Source of the DNA: Owenia fusiformis | Taxonomy: Eukaryota; Annelida; Polychaeta; Sabellida; Oweniidae | Length of the DNA stretch: 64,000 nt | Reading direction: 5' to 3' | NCBI GenBank assembly: GCA_903813345.2 | Contig: CAIIXF020000011.1 | Span: 28,882,166-28,946,165, forward strand | Part shown: positions 41,318 to 53,900 of the stretch, piece after piece | Layout of the letters: every line of letters starts with the position of its first letter | How positions within the stretch are numbered: the stretch's first letter is position 1 | Made by a program: the position numbers and the translations under genes | Notes under the pieces: generated by a model | What the model was told of the DNA's origin: nothing | The model's database searches: none | The model's input: the letters and a program-made list of their open reading frames with translations, nothing else

Positions 41318-41842
41318 CACTGGTGATCCACTCGATTATGCTGGTTACCAAAACGAACCGTTTTGACATTTGAAAATGTCGGAACGTCGAAGGTACGATT
41401 TTTCTTTTTTCCTTATTTCACGCGTTGTAGGCAGAATCCCCACGACGTTTTTTCTCACAACGTGCATCAGTATCATATGTTTTAGAAAATGTACATGTTT
41501 GCGAAAAAATAGCTCAGAAAACAACAGAATCGTCGATTTACTTCCTCACTTAAGTTACATAAACGGTTTGGGTTAAAAGTGCAGATCTTAACTGTTTTTC
41601 AAAAAACTTAAGTGAGGAAATAAATCGACGATTCTGTTGTCTTCTGAACTATTTGTTCGCAAATATGTACAATTTCTTAAACATATGATACTGATACACG
41701 TTTGTGTTAAAAAATGTCGTGGGAATTCTGCCTACAACGTGTAAAATAAGGAAACGAGAAAAATCGTACCTTCGATGTTCCGACATTTTGTTACCAAAGC
41801 GAACCGTTTTGGTAACCAGCGTAATCGAGTGGATCACCAGTG
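41318..41842. mobile_element. 525-bp near-perfect palindromic MITE
   Basis: Left arm (41318 to about 41556) and right arm (about 41608-41842) are complementary along nearly their whole length, with a ~50-bp loop. Ends CACTGGTGATCCACTCGAT and its mirror. TTTAT flanks both sides (41313-41317, 41843-41847), a 5-bp target duplication. No coding capacity. Confidence 0.8.
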
Positions 41843-42360
41843 TTTATGTGAAAATTGAATTTTTAACATACATGAGATTATAAATATTGAAATTGAGGTA
41901 ATTATTTTGATCAGATTCATAGCAATTTGGTTGCCATTTGCTTAAGTGGAATTGCCGTTTCATTGAACTTTCAAGCACCCTCCACATCCTCTCAAGTTTT
42001 TAATATAAAATGTCCTGAAAGAACAAATATAATTTATTTGTAAATTTTATTTATTTCATTTGATATAACGTGGGGACAAATACACATACAGATAGATGTA
42101 CACGGTAGATCATTTGATAAAAAATGTGTCTATCAAAAAGCATGCATTGTATGGTATATCAAATTATCAAATAACACACTCCTGAGCAATGGATACATAA
42201 GAAAGTCTATGAAAAATATTCATTATAACAACAATTCTATTGCATAAACAATCAAACAAAATTATCACACAAAAAAGGATAAAAAGGAAATCTTTATACA
42301 CATGATTGTATTAGTTCATATGAAAGTACATGAATATTATTTACAATTTATTAAAAGTTA

Positions 42361-42712
42361 AACAGTGCTGTACCGTACAGTAAAGTACAGTTCAATAGTG
42401 CAGTACAATAAAATACAGTTCAGTAGTGCAGTACAATAAAGTACAGTTCAGTAGTGCACTACAATAAAGTACAGTTCAGTAGTGCAGTACAGAATAGAAC
42501 GGAACAGTACAGTTAAGTATGGTACAGTACAGTTCAGTAGTGCAGTACAACACAGTACAGAACAGTAAAGTACAATTCAGTAGTACAATACAGTACAGAA
42601 TGGTACAGTACAGTACAGTTAAGTAGCGCAGTACAGTACAGAACAAAACAGTACAGAGTAGTACAGTACAGCTCAGTAGTCCAAAGTTCAGTACAGTACA
42701 GTACAAGAACTT
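42361..42712 (+). repeat. TACAG-based minisatellite, ~27-bp higher-order unit
   Basis: Degenerate array of AGTACAGTTCAGTAGTGCAG units and TACAG pentamers over 350 bp. Overlapping minus-strand open frames rich in Cys/Thr/Val/Leu/Tyr are low-complexity translations of the array. Confidence 0.85.
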
Positions 42713-43653
42713 TGAAAAACACTTTTCTTGAAATTAAATCTGACTTTCAGTTCACATTCACAAAGCAATGCGAGAAGTTGGGATTACTCTATATACATTA
42801 AATGCATTGTTATGCATATGTTAAATTGTGTTTATTTCATATTTTCATATATATTATTTGATTCATAAATTAATAACAACATTATATACAAACAGAACTA
42901 TGTGTTTTGTTCATTTTAACATTTCTTGCTTTTAGCAAACAAAAATTTCATAAAGTATTTACAAATCTAAATTACAAGTCGTATTAGGTAAAATCAATCA
43001 TTATCCTTCAAAACAAACAAAAAATTATATTTTGAATTGACATTTCTCAGAGGCACATGTTTGCACATTTACACAGTTTTTACTAAGGATTTGAAATCAA
43101 CATTTTCAATGGTCATAAAAGGTGTCAAGCAAAATATAGTTATTGTTTGTGTTTGTGTTTGGAGGACAACTGATACCTTTCAATTAACTAATAGATTGAC
43201 CTTAACAGTAGTTCCCTCTGGAAAGTTTTTACTTTCACAACTTACAGTGTTATTAAGACATCAATTTTTGCTCACGATGACTTCCAGTAAACTTCACGCT
43301 ATTTACTAATCATACAATTATTGCATTGGTTTAAATCTAACTTTACAGAATTTTGTATAATACACAGATATAATGGCACTTCTAATATGGCAAGAAATCA
43401 AATTCATATACATGTAGAGTAAAACCTATCTAATAAGAATGCCATTGGGACCAGGCAAGTGTTCAAATTTTGAGGTTTTTAACATGGAACATGGGAGAGT
43501 TAAAAATGGGTGAAACTGTTCAGATTAGAGAGGTGCTTGTTATCAATTTACCATAGCATACAGTAGTGACAGAGGAAAAGTGGAATGAACATCAACAGAG
43601 CTATCTTTGTTTCATCCGCGGTTAGATACTTTTTCTATGAATACATGTAAATA

Positions 43654-45403
43654 CAAGGCATTAACATGACAAAATGTCACCACCTAAAACAATTTGGTCA
43701 ATTTAAAGCAAGTTGGAAAATACCTTTTGACCTTGAGGTGGTCAAAGGTCAAATCTAAAGTCAGATTTGAACTTCTGAGAACTTGTAAAGTCAAATTTGA
43801 ACTTCTGAAAAGATGTAGATGATTTTGAAAAAAAAATTTGGTCAATTTGAAGCAAGTTGAAAACAGACCTTTTTGACCTTTTTTGAACTTGAGAAGGTCA
43901 TTAAAGGTCAAATGTCAAATCTAAAGTCAGATTTGAATTTCTGAGAACATGAAGATGATTTTGAAAAAACAAATAAGTCAATTTGAATCAAGTTGAAAAT
44001 AGACCTTTTTGACCTTTTTTGACATTGAGAAGGTCATTGAAGGTCAAATGTCAAATCTAAAGTCATATTTGAATTTCTGAGAACATGTAGATGATTTTGA
44101 AAAAAAATTTTGTCAATTTGAAGCAAGTTGAAAAAAGACCTTTTTTACGTTTTTTGACTTTGAGAAGGTCATTGAAGGTCAAATGTCAAATCTAAAGTCA
44201 GATTTGAATTTCTGAGAACATGAAGATGATTTTGAAAAAAGATTTAGTCAATTTGAAGCAAGTTGAAAAAATACCTTTTTGACCTTTTTTGACTTTGAGA
44301 AGGTCATTGAAGGTCAAATGTCAAATCTAAAGTCAGATTTGAATTTCTGAGAACATGTAGATGATTTTGAAAAAAAATTTAGTCAATTTGAAGCAAGTTG
44401 AAAAAAGACCTTTTGACCTTTTTTGACTTTGAGAAGGTCATTGAAGGTCAAATGTCAAATCTAAAGTCAGATTTGAATTTCTGAGAACATGTAGATGATT
44501 TTGAAAAAAAAATTTAGTCAATTTGAAGCAAGTTGAAAAAAGACCTTTTTGACCTTTTTTGACTTTGAGAAGGTCATTGAAGCTCAAATGTCAAATCTAA
44601 AGTCAGATTTGAATTTCTGAGAACATGTAGATGATTTTGAAAAAGATTTTTAGTCAATTTGAAGCAAGTTGAAAAAAGACCTTTTTGACCTTTTTTGACT
44701 TTGAGAAGGTCATTGAAGGTCAAATGTCAAATCTTAAGTCAAATCTTAAGTCAGATTTGAATTTCTGAGAACACGTAGATTATTTTGAAAATTTTTTTTA
44801 GTCAATTTGAAGAAGGGTTGAAAACAGACCTTTTTGACCTTTTTTGACCTTGAAAGGTCATTGAAGGTCAAATCTTAAGTCAGATTTGAATTTCTGAGAA
44901 CACGTAGATGATTTTGAAAAAAAAATTTAGTCAATTTGAAGCAAGTTGAAAACAGACCTTTTTGACCTTTTTTGACCTTGAGAAGGTCATTGAAGGTCAA
45001 ATGTCAAATCTTAAGTCAGATTTGAAGGTCAAATGTCAAATCTAAAGTCAAATCTAAAGTCAGATTTGAATTTCTGAGAACATGTAGATGATTTTGAAAA
45101 AAAATTTAGTCAATGTGAAGCAAGTTGAAAAAAGACCTTTTTGACCTTGAGAAGGTCATTGAAGGTCAAATGTCAAATCTAAAGTCAGATTTGAACTTCT
45201 GAGAACATGTAGATGATTTAGAAAAAAATTGAAGTCAGTCTAAACAGTATTTGTTAAGTTATAGGAAGTTGTAAGAAATTGGTACAGACGCCGGACGCCA
45301 ACCTCCAACCACCAACCACCAACCTCCAACCACCAACCACCAACCGCCATCGCAAAAAAAACGGAGACCATAACAATATGTCACCACTTTTGGTGGTGAC
45401 ATA
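43654..45403 (+). mobile_element. Helentron/pearl-like element, copy 6, with ~135-bp tandem array core
   Basis: 5' end AAGGCATTAACATGACAAAA and 3' end GGAGACCATAACAATATG followed by the hairpin GTCACCACTTTTGGTGGTGAC bracket ten to eleven tandem units of about 135 bp (43680-45235), then an ACC/CAACC-rich linker (45285-45350). Each unit contains GAAGGTCATTGAAGGTCAAA and GTAGATGATTTTGAAAA. Lies between MEAF6 and OSTM1. Confidence 0.7.
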
Positions 45404-46237
45404 AAAACTTGTCAAATAGGTGGGATGACCCTTTGAGCAGGATTTGCAAATAACCCTTAAATACAGTGAAATTATGGATAACATTTAAGCGGACATGGCT
45501 TACACCATTGCATGATATAATGTATGTTCAGTGTATGTATAATTCGCATAAAATATTTACATTAAAATATTTCAAAAATACTGAAATGGGGAGGAATAAT
45601 ATTAAATACAACTGAACACATGAGGCAGATTCAAAACACTTTAAATCTTAAATATTTTGTTCTAAGATAAAAAAAAAGTGGAAATGCACCTCTATCTTGC
45701 ACATTGATTTCCAAGTTTGCCTTACATTTTTTTTAAATACTGTTTCGTCATGGATGCAAAATGAGGTATCCATGGCAATATATTTTTGACAAAAGTTACA
45801 GATATAGTGCAAATATAATAAATGCACTTATTACATGTTGCTAATTGTCTATTGATATGAACATTTTTATGATTAGTATTTCGGATGTCATATTTAGAGT
45901 ATCCTCACTTTTCATTTAAAATGGTATGGTTTAGTAACTCATAGACACAGTGGGTCACATCTGGGTTATCGAAATCCTGTAATTGTTAACAAATTGTAAA
46001 TCTATGTTGAGTAAATTGCTATTAAGTGCAAAAACCCAGTACATGGTCACCATCTTCTGACTGTCACATCCCACATTAAAACATTATTGCTTGAATTTGC
46101 ATACGGTACATTTATATGTACAAATATTGATATTTGGTTTTCTTAAACTAGTCAATTGCTTAATATTTAGTGATTTTCAGCATGACAACTATTTGAAATA
46201 AATACAATGTTTTATAATATTGGTTGTTAGGGTGCTT

Positions 46238-46345
46238 CTCCCTGGATTTGGGTATCACTCCTATATGTTGTGGTTCTCCCTGGATTTGGGTATCACTCCT
46301 ATATTTGGTGGTTCTCCCTGGATTTGGTATCACTCCAATAAGTTG
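46238..46345 (+). repeat. ~38-bp tandem repeat, three units
   Basis: CTCCCTGGATTTGGGTATCA recurs at 46238, 46276 and 46313. Confidence 0.8.
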
Positions 46346-46634
46346 TCTTTAGTCATTGGCACAATTGTGGATAGCATGGGTGGAATTTCTTTAACTGCTG
46401 CTATTAAGTCGTTTCTCTGAAAAACATACATCAATACATCAATAATATGTGTTTATCGATTAATGAACTTTATTTTCCCCTACCAATATCATATACATTA
46501 ATATTAATGACTTAGGAGATTATGTGAGTGAAACCTTTTAATTAATATTGAACATGCAGCATATATTGTAAGTTGTATGATAAATGTGAGGACTTCAATT
46601 CTGATATAACTGTTATTTCTCCACATTTGGATAA

Positions 46635-46992
46635 TACAGTAAAACCTGTTTGAATTGAACATTTCTTTGCCAAGAAAAAACGTTCAATCTTGGTAGTAGT
46701 GTTCACTACAGAGAGGGTGATTTATACAGAGGGTGATTTATCAATAGAGTATGTGTGGAGTAAGGATGTCTACTAGAGACAGGTGTTCACTAGAGAGAGG
46801 TGATCACAAAGACACTGTACACTGTATTTCAATGATTACTTGGATCAGTGTAACAATTTAAGTCTACCATTTATCATCTTGTGCTCCAAACTTATAGATT
46901 TATACAGAAGTCAATAGAGTATGGATGAAGAGTGTCTACTAGAGACAAGTGTTCACTAGAGAGAGGTGTTCACTAAGACAGGTTTTACTGTA
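46635..46992. mobile_element. 358-bp TA-flanked MITE (TACAGTAAAACCTG ends)
   Basis: TACAGTAAAACCTG on the left and CAGGTTTTACTGTA on the right are exact mirrors and include the TA that Tc1/mariner-type insertions duplicate. Internally, CTAGAGACAGGTGTTCACTAG-like words repeat in tandem. Related copies lie at 8546-8715 and 36906-37016. Confidence 0.65.
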
Positions 46993-47858
46993 ATATTTCA
47001 TTGAACCCAGCATATGGGGTCTGTGTATCCCAGCTTAGTAGATAGAGTAGGGAATGCCCAAAATATTTAGATTTTATTTTTTGATAAAACTTTTAGGTCA
47101 AGGTTATACAAGTAAAGATTTTGGTAAAAGTTAAGTTGCTAGGCTTTACAGAGAAACATAGTCATAAGTTTTACCACTTGACATGCTCAGGGATGTTAGA
47201 GTTTTATAATATTTGCATTGAACTCAAAGTTTTTCACTTGGCACCTTTAAGATAGATCATGGCTATGGAATTAACAGTCAAGAAATAGATGTATCTTGTT
47301 TATGTATTCTACATCTTCTATTCTTTCGTACTCTACATGTATATAATGGACTTGTTGCAAATTTGCCACCCCTTATGCCCGATCGTGTCTAATTCACATT
47401 TTCTTTCAAAGGAGGCATTACAATAAAATGAATTACTTCTTTCGCCATGAGTTTTATTTTATACAACCAAACAATAGAATCTATGAATCATTGGGGTAGT
47501 TTGTTAACTTAGGTTTTTGATTAATTGTGTTTCAATTCATCAAAGAGAATGCACTATCAGTTAATACAGACATACTTGAGAATATAGCAAATCTTCCCTA
47601 CTCAGGGAGTGTTTGATATTCTGTTTTAACCACCTGAATCTGATCATCTGGCAAGTATGTTTTTATTAAAGGAGAGCAATGCACATTTTTTATACTGGAA
47701 TAGCTTCAGGGTATACCTCAACTTATATACCCCATTTGCTTCTGATTTGATCGTTTATTATTGGACTTTATTTAAATTTCCAAATATGAAGACTGACCTA
47801 TTCTTATTTAAACGGCAACTTCAATAGTTTACAGTACAATTTTAAATTATGCTACTAC

Positions 47859-47864
47859 TTTATT
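47859..47864 (-). terminator. OSTM1: Candidate OSTM1 polyadenylation signal
   Basis: AATAAA on the minus strand, about 47 bp beyond the OSTM1 stop codon. Confidence 0.45.
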
Positions 47865-47910
47865 CAAATTTGGTTCATATAATGTATGTATTGTAAGGGA
47901 CTTCATTGTT

Positions 47911-50900
47911 TCAATGATTTCTCAATATATGATTACTCCAAAATATGTTAAAAATAGCTCTAATCAAAGTGTCAAACTTACGCTTTATAATTTTTCTTTC
48001 TTGTTTCACACCATGTATTTTGCTGCCAATATAAAAGACTATGGGAAGGAGGCTGAAGAAGACGGTGAGGCAGATGACGGGGATCAGGTCACGAGACTTC
48101 ACCGTGCAATGGAATTGATCGCTCCACATAATTCTTGTGTAGTTCATCTAAACAGAAAAATTGTTTTAACAGTAAGCAAAATGTAATGTACAGAAGGAAA
48201 TATTACAACCCAAAATTTTGAAAAAAATGTCAGAATTTCTAGTCATTTTGGACATATTTTTTTATTTGACTTTTGATGAAAATGCCATCCCATGGGTTAG
48301 ATTCCCAAAACAAACCTTCCCTTCTCTATCTCTATGAATTCTATTCAAAGGTGGACAAGAAGTGCTGTGAAAATGAAATTCTGTTTCCTTTTTGAAAAAG
48401 GAGCAAAGCCCAGCTCTCTCTCTCTCTCTCTGTATACTTACAGCATCTACAAGGTCTACACAGACATGGTTGTGTGTCTCATGCTCTATATGGGCATAGT
48501 GCTTATTCAGCTTGTTATATGAATCAAGACATTTAGTACACACTAGGGCACCCCCTTTACTTGTGTGGTTATATGGAGATATCCCACCCTGAAAAGATAA
48601 CATCAGATAACATTGGTTTTATATTTGACCATACATAATCATATAAGGGGTAGAGAAAAATAATTGCCTGCATAAATTGTTGTCTCAGGAAATACTTAAC
48701 CCTCTTTTAAGGAAAACAGCACCCTGTCATATTTGGGCATACCACTCCTTTTACAATCAGAGTAACCTGAAAATCATCTTTTACTTGTCCCAAAACTAAG
48801 GTATCAAAGCTTTACTACAGAAATATTAAAGACTAACAGGTACTTTGTATTGAGTGATATTTTTACTGAATTCATAACAAGAGTGAGACCGAGAAATGTT
48901 TAGCTAATACTGATGTTTTCCCATTTCCAATTAATAGAAGCTCATTTAATCTGCTTAAAGACCTAATTATAGCTTACCCCTGTCACATTGGACACACATG
49001 AGGCTACTTCTTGGAAGAGTATTTCAAACTCATGAGCTCCATGTGAAGATTCCTTCTCAACTGTTCCATTCACATCCTTGTATGATGAAAAACAGCCTGG
49101 AATAACACAGTGAAATATGTTTTTTATTAAAGTATCTAACAAATTAATTTCAACATTATATTTTCTTTTATTGTTGATGTTTAATTCAAAGTTTTTGATA
49201 ACAACACACATTTTCAACTGCTGATGGCATTTTGTACATTGTCATTGTCATATTGATACATAAATCACACATACATACAACAAAACTTGTAGATGATTTG
49301 GAAAAAAATTGAAGTCAGTCTACACAGTAGAAGACCTTTGAAAGTCATTGAAGGTCAAATCTTTTTGAAGGTCAAATCTATAGTCAGATTTGAACCTTTG
49401 AGAGCTTGTAGATGATTTTGAAAAAAAATGGTCAATTTGAAGCAAGTTGAAAATAAGACCTTTTTGACCTTTGTTTAACTTTTTTTTTGACCTTGGAAAT
49501 CACTGAAGGTCAAATCTTAAATGTAAGGTCAGATTTGAACTTTTGAAAACTTGTAGATGATTTGGAAAAAAATTGAAGTCAGTCTAAACAGTATTTGTTA
49601 TTGGAAGTTTTAAGAATTTGTTACAGACGCCAATCGCCACCCACCAACCATCAACCACCAGCCACCGCCACAAAAAACAGAGACCATAACAATATGTCAC
49701 CACTTATTGGTGGTGACATAAAAATCTTGTCAACATTTCACTAAATGCAGTGATGAAATATCTTTCAACAACAGTGTTTCTTTTCTTGATTATTTGTATA
49801 TTCACTATAACTATGTGAATCCACTTAGCCTTTTATCAAATAATTAGATAGAGTATCACCTTAACAATAGTTTAAGTGAATAATTATCTGACCCTTATAG
49901 AAATTGTCAACAATTTACTACTTGAAAAACTGTACATCTCCTTCATTTTGGACCTACAATTTGTTTTAGGGTCTTTTTGAAGAGATTTTTATTTTTTGTG
50001 GGAATCTTTTTGCATTAAAATTCTGCAAGCTTAAATTAGTTTTTTTTGTTCTGTTTTTCATAACTTCAATAGTTCAAAAGATTTGCTTATGTCTTCAGGG
50101 GGTGGTTTTCACTGGCAAATGTCAAATACAGTCTGATACTTTTATTCCAAAAAATTCACAGTGATTACAATAAAAAATATAAAACATCCTTTTCGTGGTA
50201 AATTGAATATATTTAGGAGATCGAACTAAAATATAGTATTTCGGTTTTCATTATTCTCAGGGTCAGAATATTAGGACATGTCTTATCATAATTATGTAAA
50301 TTGTAATTACACATACAACGCTTAAATATGTATGTTCACCAATTTGGTAATTATTTAATTTAAAGTATTTACAGTAAAAGATTTTTTACTTAGCTGATGA
50401 TTAGCTTTAAAATGATTATCCTAAAAAAAATGGAGATCATTGAATATTTTGAAAAAAGTGGTATGTTCAATGGTTTGAATTCTATAAACTGTAAACAAAG
50501 TCAATGCTTCAGCTAGGTTATATTCGAGATCAATAACCAAGTTAATATGTGTAATGTGTGGGTCGTAGTAATGGCGGACCATGATGAATATTCGAAACAA
50601 TTTGGTGAGTTTTCATGTTCGAATCGTAATATAGACCTCAGAGCAGGGGTAATATCGTCGAATACACCCCTTGGGGCTAGGCACAAAAGCAGAAAACGTT
50701 TGTGCCTAGCCCTGCGGGGTGTATTTGACCATATAACCCTGCTTTTCTGTCTATATTTCTTAAATAAGTTTGAATGTTATAAAAAGAGAATTAAAACCCA
50801 TTTAGTTTATACCCAAAGCCTTGTTACTACTTAAGATTGTAAAAAACTTGAAATGAGTAAAAATAGTACGTTCAATTAGACGACGGTTGTTAGAAAGGTA

Positions 50901-53900
50901 ACATTCTGATATCTCTATGTTTGTAAACTAATAAATCACACAGTAGGTAAAATAAATGAAACAACAATGAGATAAAACTGGTTGAAACTATTTAAATAAT
51001 CTGACAATAATAGCTTCGATAAGAGATAAGGCTATTTTTACAATCTGTAGCTATACTTAGGAAACTTTGTAACATGAAATTCAAATTAAGCTACTGACTT
51101 ATCTTTTACTGACTTATCATTTACAAATAGACAAAATTTTAAAAATGTGTTGATTTGTAACAATTGTATACATTGTGACTTTCACAAATGACTTTGAGAA
51201 AGTTCTCATTTTTAGAGCGGGTGACTTAACATAAAGCTTTATTGAAATGTAATTACATGATGTTAAACAAAGTCCTTGCTATTTGACAAACAGATATAAT
51301 TAAAGGTATGGCTGTTTTTAAACTTTAATCAGGGCATTTCTGAAAATCAACAAGAGGCAAGAAATAACTTCATAATATTCTTAACATCCTACACTATGTG
51401 TCTCTCTGAGAATCTGGTAGTTTTATTTGACTTTGAGACATGAGTAATTTAAGTATAAAATTGTTGCTTTGATTATTGTTCCATAGTATTCTGACATCTT
51501 AATATTTTCATTTAGACCCCAAGTGTCTGTTAACCCTTCATATGCAATCCTGTGATTCCTGTGGCTATATCTCAATCAAAAAAAGTTATTGCCAAATTAA
51601 AAATAAGGACATTTGGCCCACCCTGTATATTGCCCTGTACTTACTGCTACAGTAGCCTTTAGACCACATGTCATCAACAAAAGACCATGTTTTCTTCACA
51701 ACCTGTATCCTATCTCTGCTGAGAAGAACATCTTTACATGTGGAACCTGTAGAATCTTTTATGTCATCCTGAAAAAGAAACACAGATACTAGAATTTGCA
51801 GAATTTGGGTTTTCAAAATTTTTGCAGAATTTGATTTTTTGCAGAAAACGTGATTTTTCCAGTCAACCACATCATCTCATCTCATATGTGTCACTCACCT
51901 AGACAGTCCTTAGACAGTCATCTGTCACCAGAAACTGGATTTCAAAGGAGAAATGTGAAACCTGTTTAAAATTCTCAAATTTCCCGCTTTTGTATTTCAC
52001 GATTATGTCTAATATGTCACGAAATAGTTCCGATGAAACCGCTGCTTGAAGAATTTATCGCTGAATTCAGTATTTCATGCAGAATTTGGCGCATAATTTT
52101 TTCATGCAGAATTTCTGCGCAGAATTTGCATTTTTCTCATGGAGAAAACTAGGATGTGTGAAGAAATGATTCAAGGTGATAAAAGAAAAATCAGGTATTA
52201 GAGCAAACTTTCCAACAACCTCTCTAGTTCAGTATTTTTTGTCTCACATCCATCCTTGTCATGACTTTTTATAATAAGAGAGTAGTTGCCTTTGAACATG
52301 CTTTTTCCCTGTCTAACTTATTCAAATTGTTCGAAATTCTATATGTATAGCTGGAATGTGAAATTCTCAATAAATACCATTTGATTCTCGTTGCACATGT
52401 TTTCTCCGATTTCAAGGCATTTTAAGTAACAAAAGGACCTGGACCCAAAAGTAATGAATATTTAAACTTAATAATGATATTATCCATTTTATTTTAATAT
52501 ATATGTACAAGAGTAAGTAGAAACTTAATACTGTAGCTGGAGTTTCTCAGCCTGAAAATTTTGAAAATCATACTTCTGCCAATGGTGTGTGAAAACAAAT
52601 ATAAACAAAAATTGGAGGTCATTGGTTTATTTAGGTAAGCTAACATTTAAAGTAAAGCATATCTGTTTAGAGAAATTTAAAAATGCACTACATAAGGAAT
52701 GAGAAAGGTAAGACATTTGCATGTAAACCAGATAGGAAAATATGATGATAGTGATATTCCTGAGAACATCTCAATCTTTTGCCTGTTCGATTATAACATG
52801 GGAGAAGAATTCACGCCTCCTACACTTTAAAATACCTACTTCAATAAATTCCTGAGTATTTTAGCAATTCTTTTTGTGGAGGTGAATCTCCAATCATCTG
52901 GGTTTACCGGCAGAATGAGGGCATTTTCCTTTTTCATCGAGAGAGAGGTTGGATTTAGAGGGGGAATCCCTGTATTGACTGGTGCTACAGTCTCAGCTTG
53001 GATGTACCAATAAATGGAGGAATTTGATGGTTGAAATAAGTCAAACAAGGCATGACAAAATGTCACCACCTAGTTGAAAAAGACCTTTTTGACCTTTTTT
53101 TACTCTGAGAAGGTCATTAAGGTGAAATCTCAAATCTAAAGTCAGATTTGAACTTCTGAGTACTTGTAGATAATTTTGAAAAAAATTGGTCAATTTGGAG
53201 CAAGTTGAAAAAAGACCTATTTGACCTTTTTAGACCTTGAGAAAGTAATTGTAGGTCAAATCTTAAGTCAGATTTGAACTTCAGAAAACTTGTAGATGCT
53301 TTTGAAAAAAATTGAAGTCAGTCAAAACCGCTGTCACAAAAATGGAGACCATAACAATATGTTACCACTCCTTAGCTGTGACATAATAACACACAAAAAT
53401 TGCTATCAAAAACGAAAATTTCCTCGTTCTGCCAATAAGCCCAGATGATTGGGGATTCAGCTACATAAAAAGAATGCTAAAATACTTAGGAATTTATTGA
53501 GGTAGGTATTACAACTGTAGAAGGAGTGGATCATTCTTCCATTTTGTAATCGTACAGGCAAAAGATGGTGGCCTTCCCAGGACTTAAGTGCACGATAACA
53601 TCAACCCCTTTACTGTCTTATTCACTTAGCATGTTTATAAATAAACAAATTTATATAAATATGTCCTACCTCTGCAATGGCTTTATATGCAGACTGCACG
53701 TGGACATAATCATCAATGCAGCTTTGACAGAAATGAAGAGGTCTAGCGTGACGTACACTACATTCTACAAAATTTGCTGCCGATCGTGCCATGGCTTCTA
53801 CAAATGCTAAGCATGTCTGATCTATTGCTTGCCATGGAATATATACAGAACCCTGGCCATGGCCAGAGTCAGTGTGAGCTGAATGTCCCTGTAATTCTGG

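Noticed and set aside
42476-42722. Cys/Thr/Leu/Tyr-rich open frames
   Set aside because: Low-complexity translation of the TACAG minisatellite.
43680-45235. Regularly spaced repeats considered as a CRISPR array
   Set aside because: The units are contiguous and mutually similar throughout (no unique spacers), in an animal genome, inside a transposon.
48262-48603. Arg/Glu-repeat extension (RERERE) of an OSTM1 exon
   Set aside because: It is read-through past the GTAAGT donor at 48441 into an intronic (TC)n/(GA)n run.
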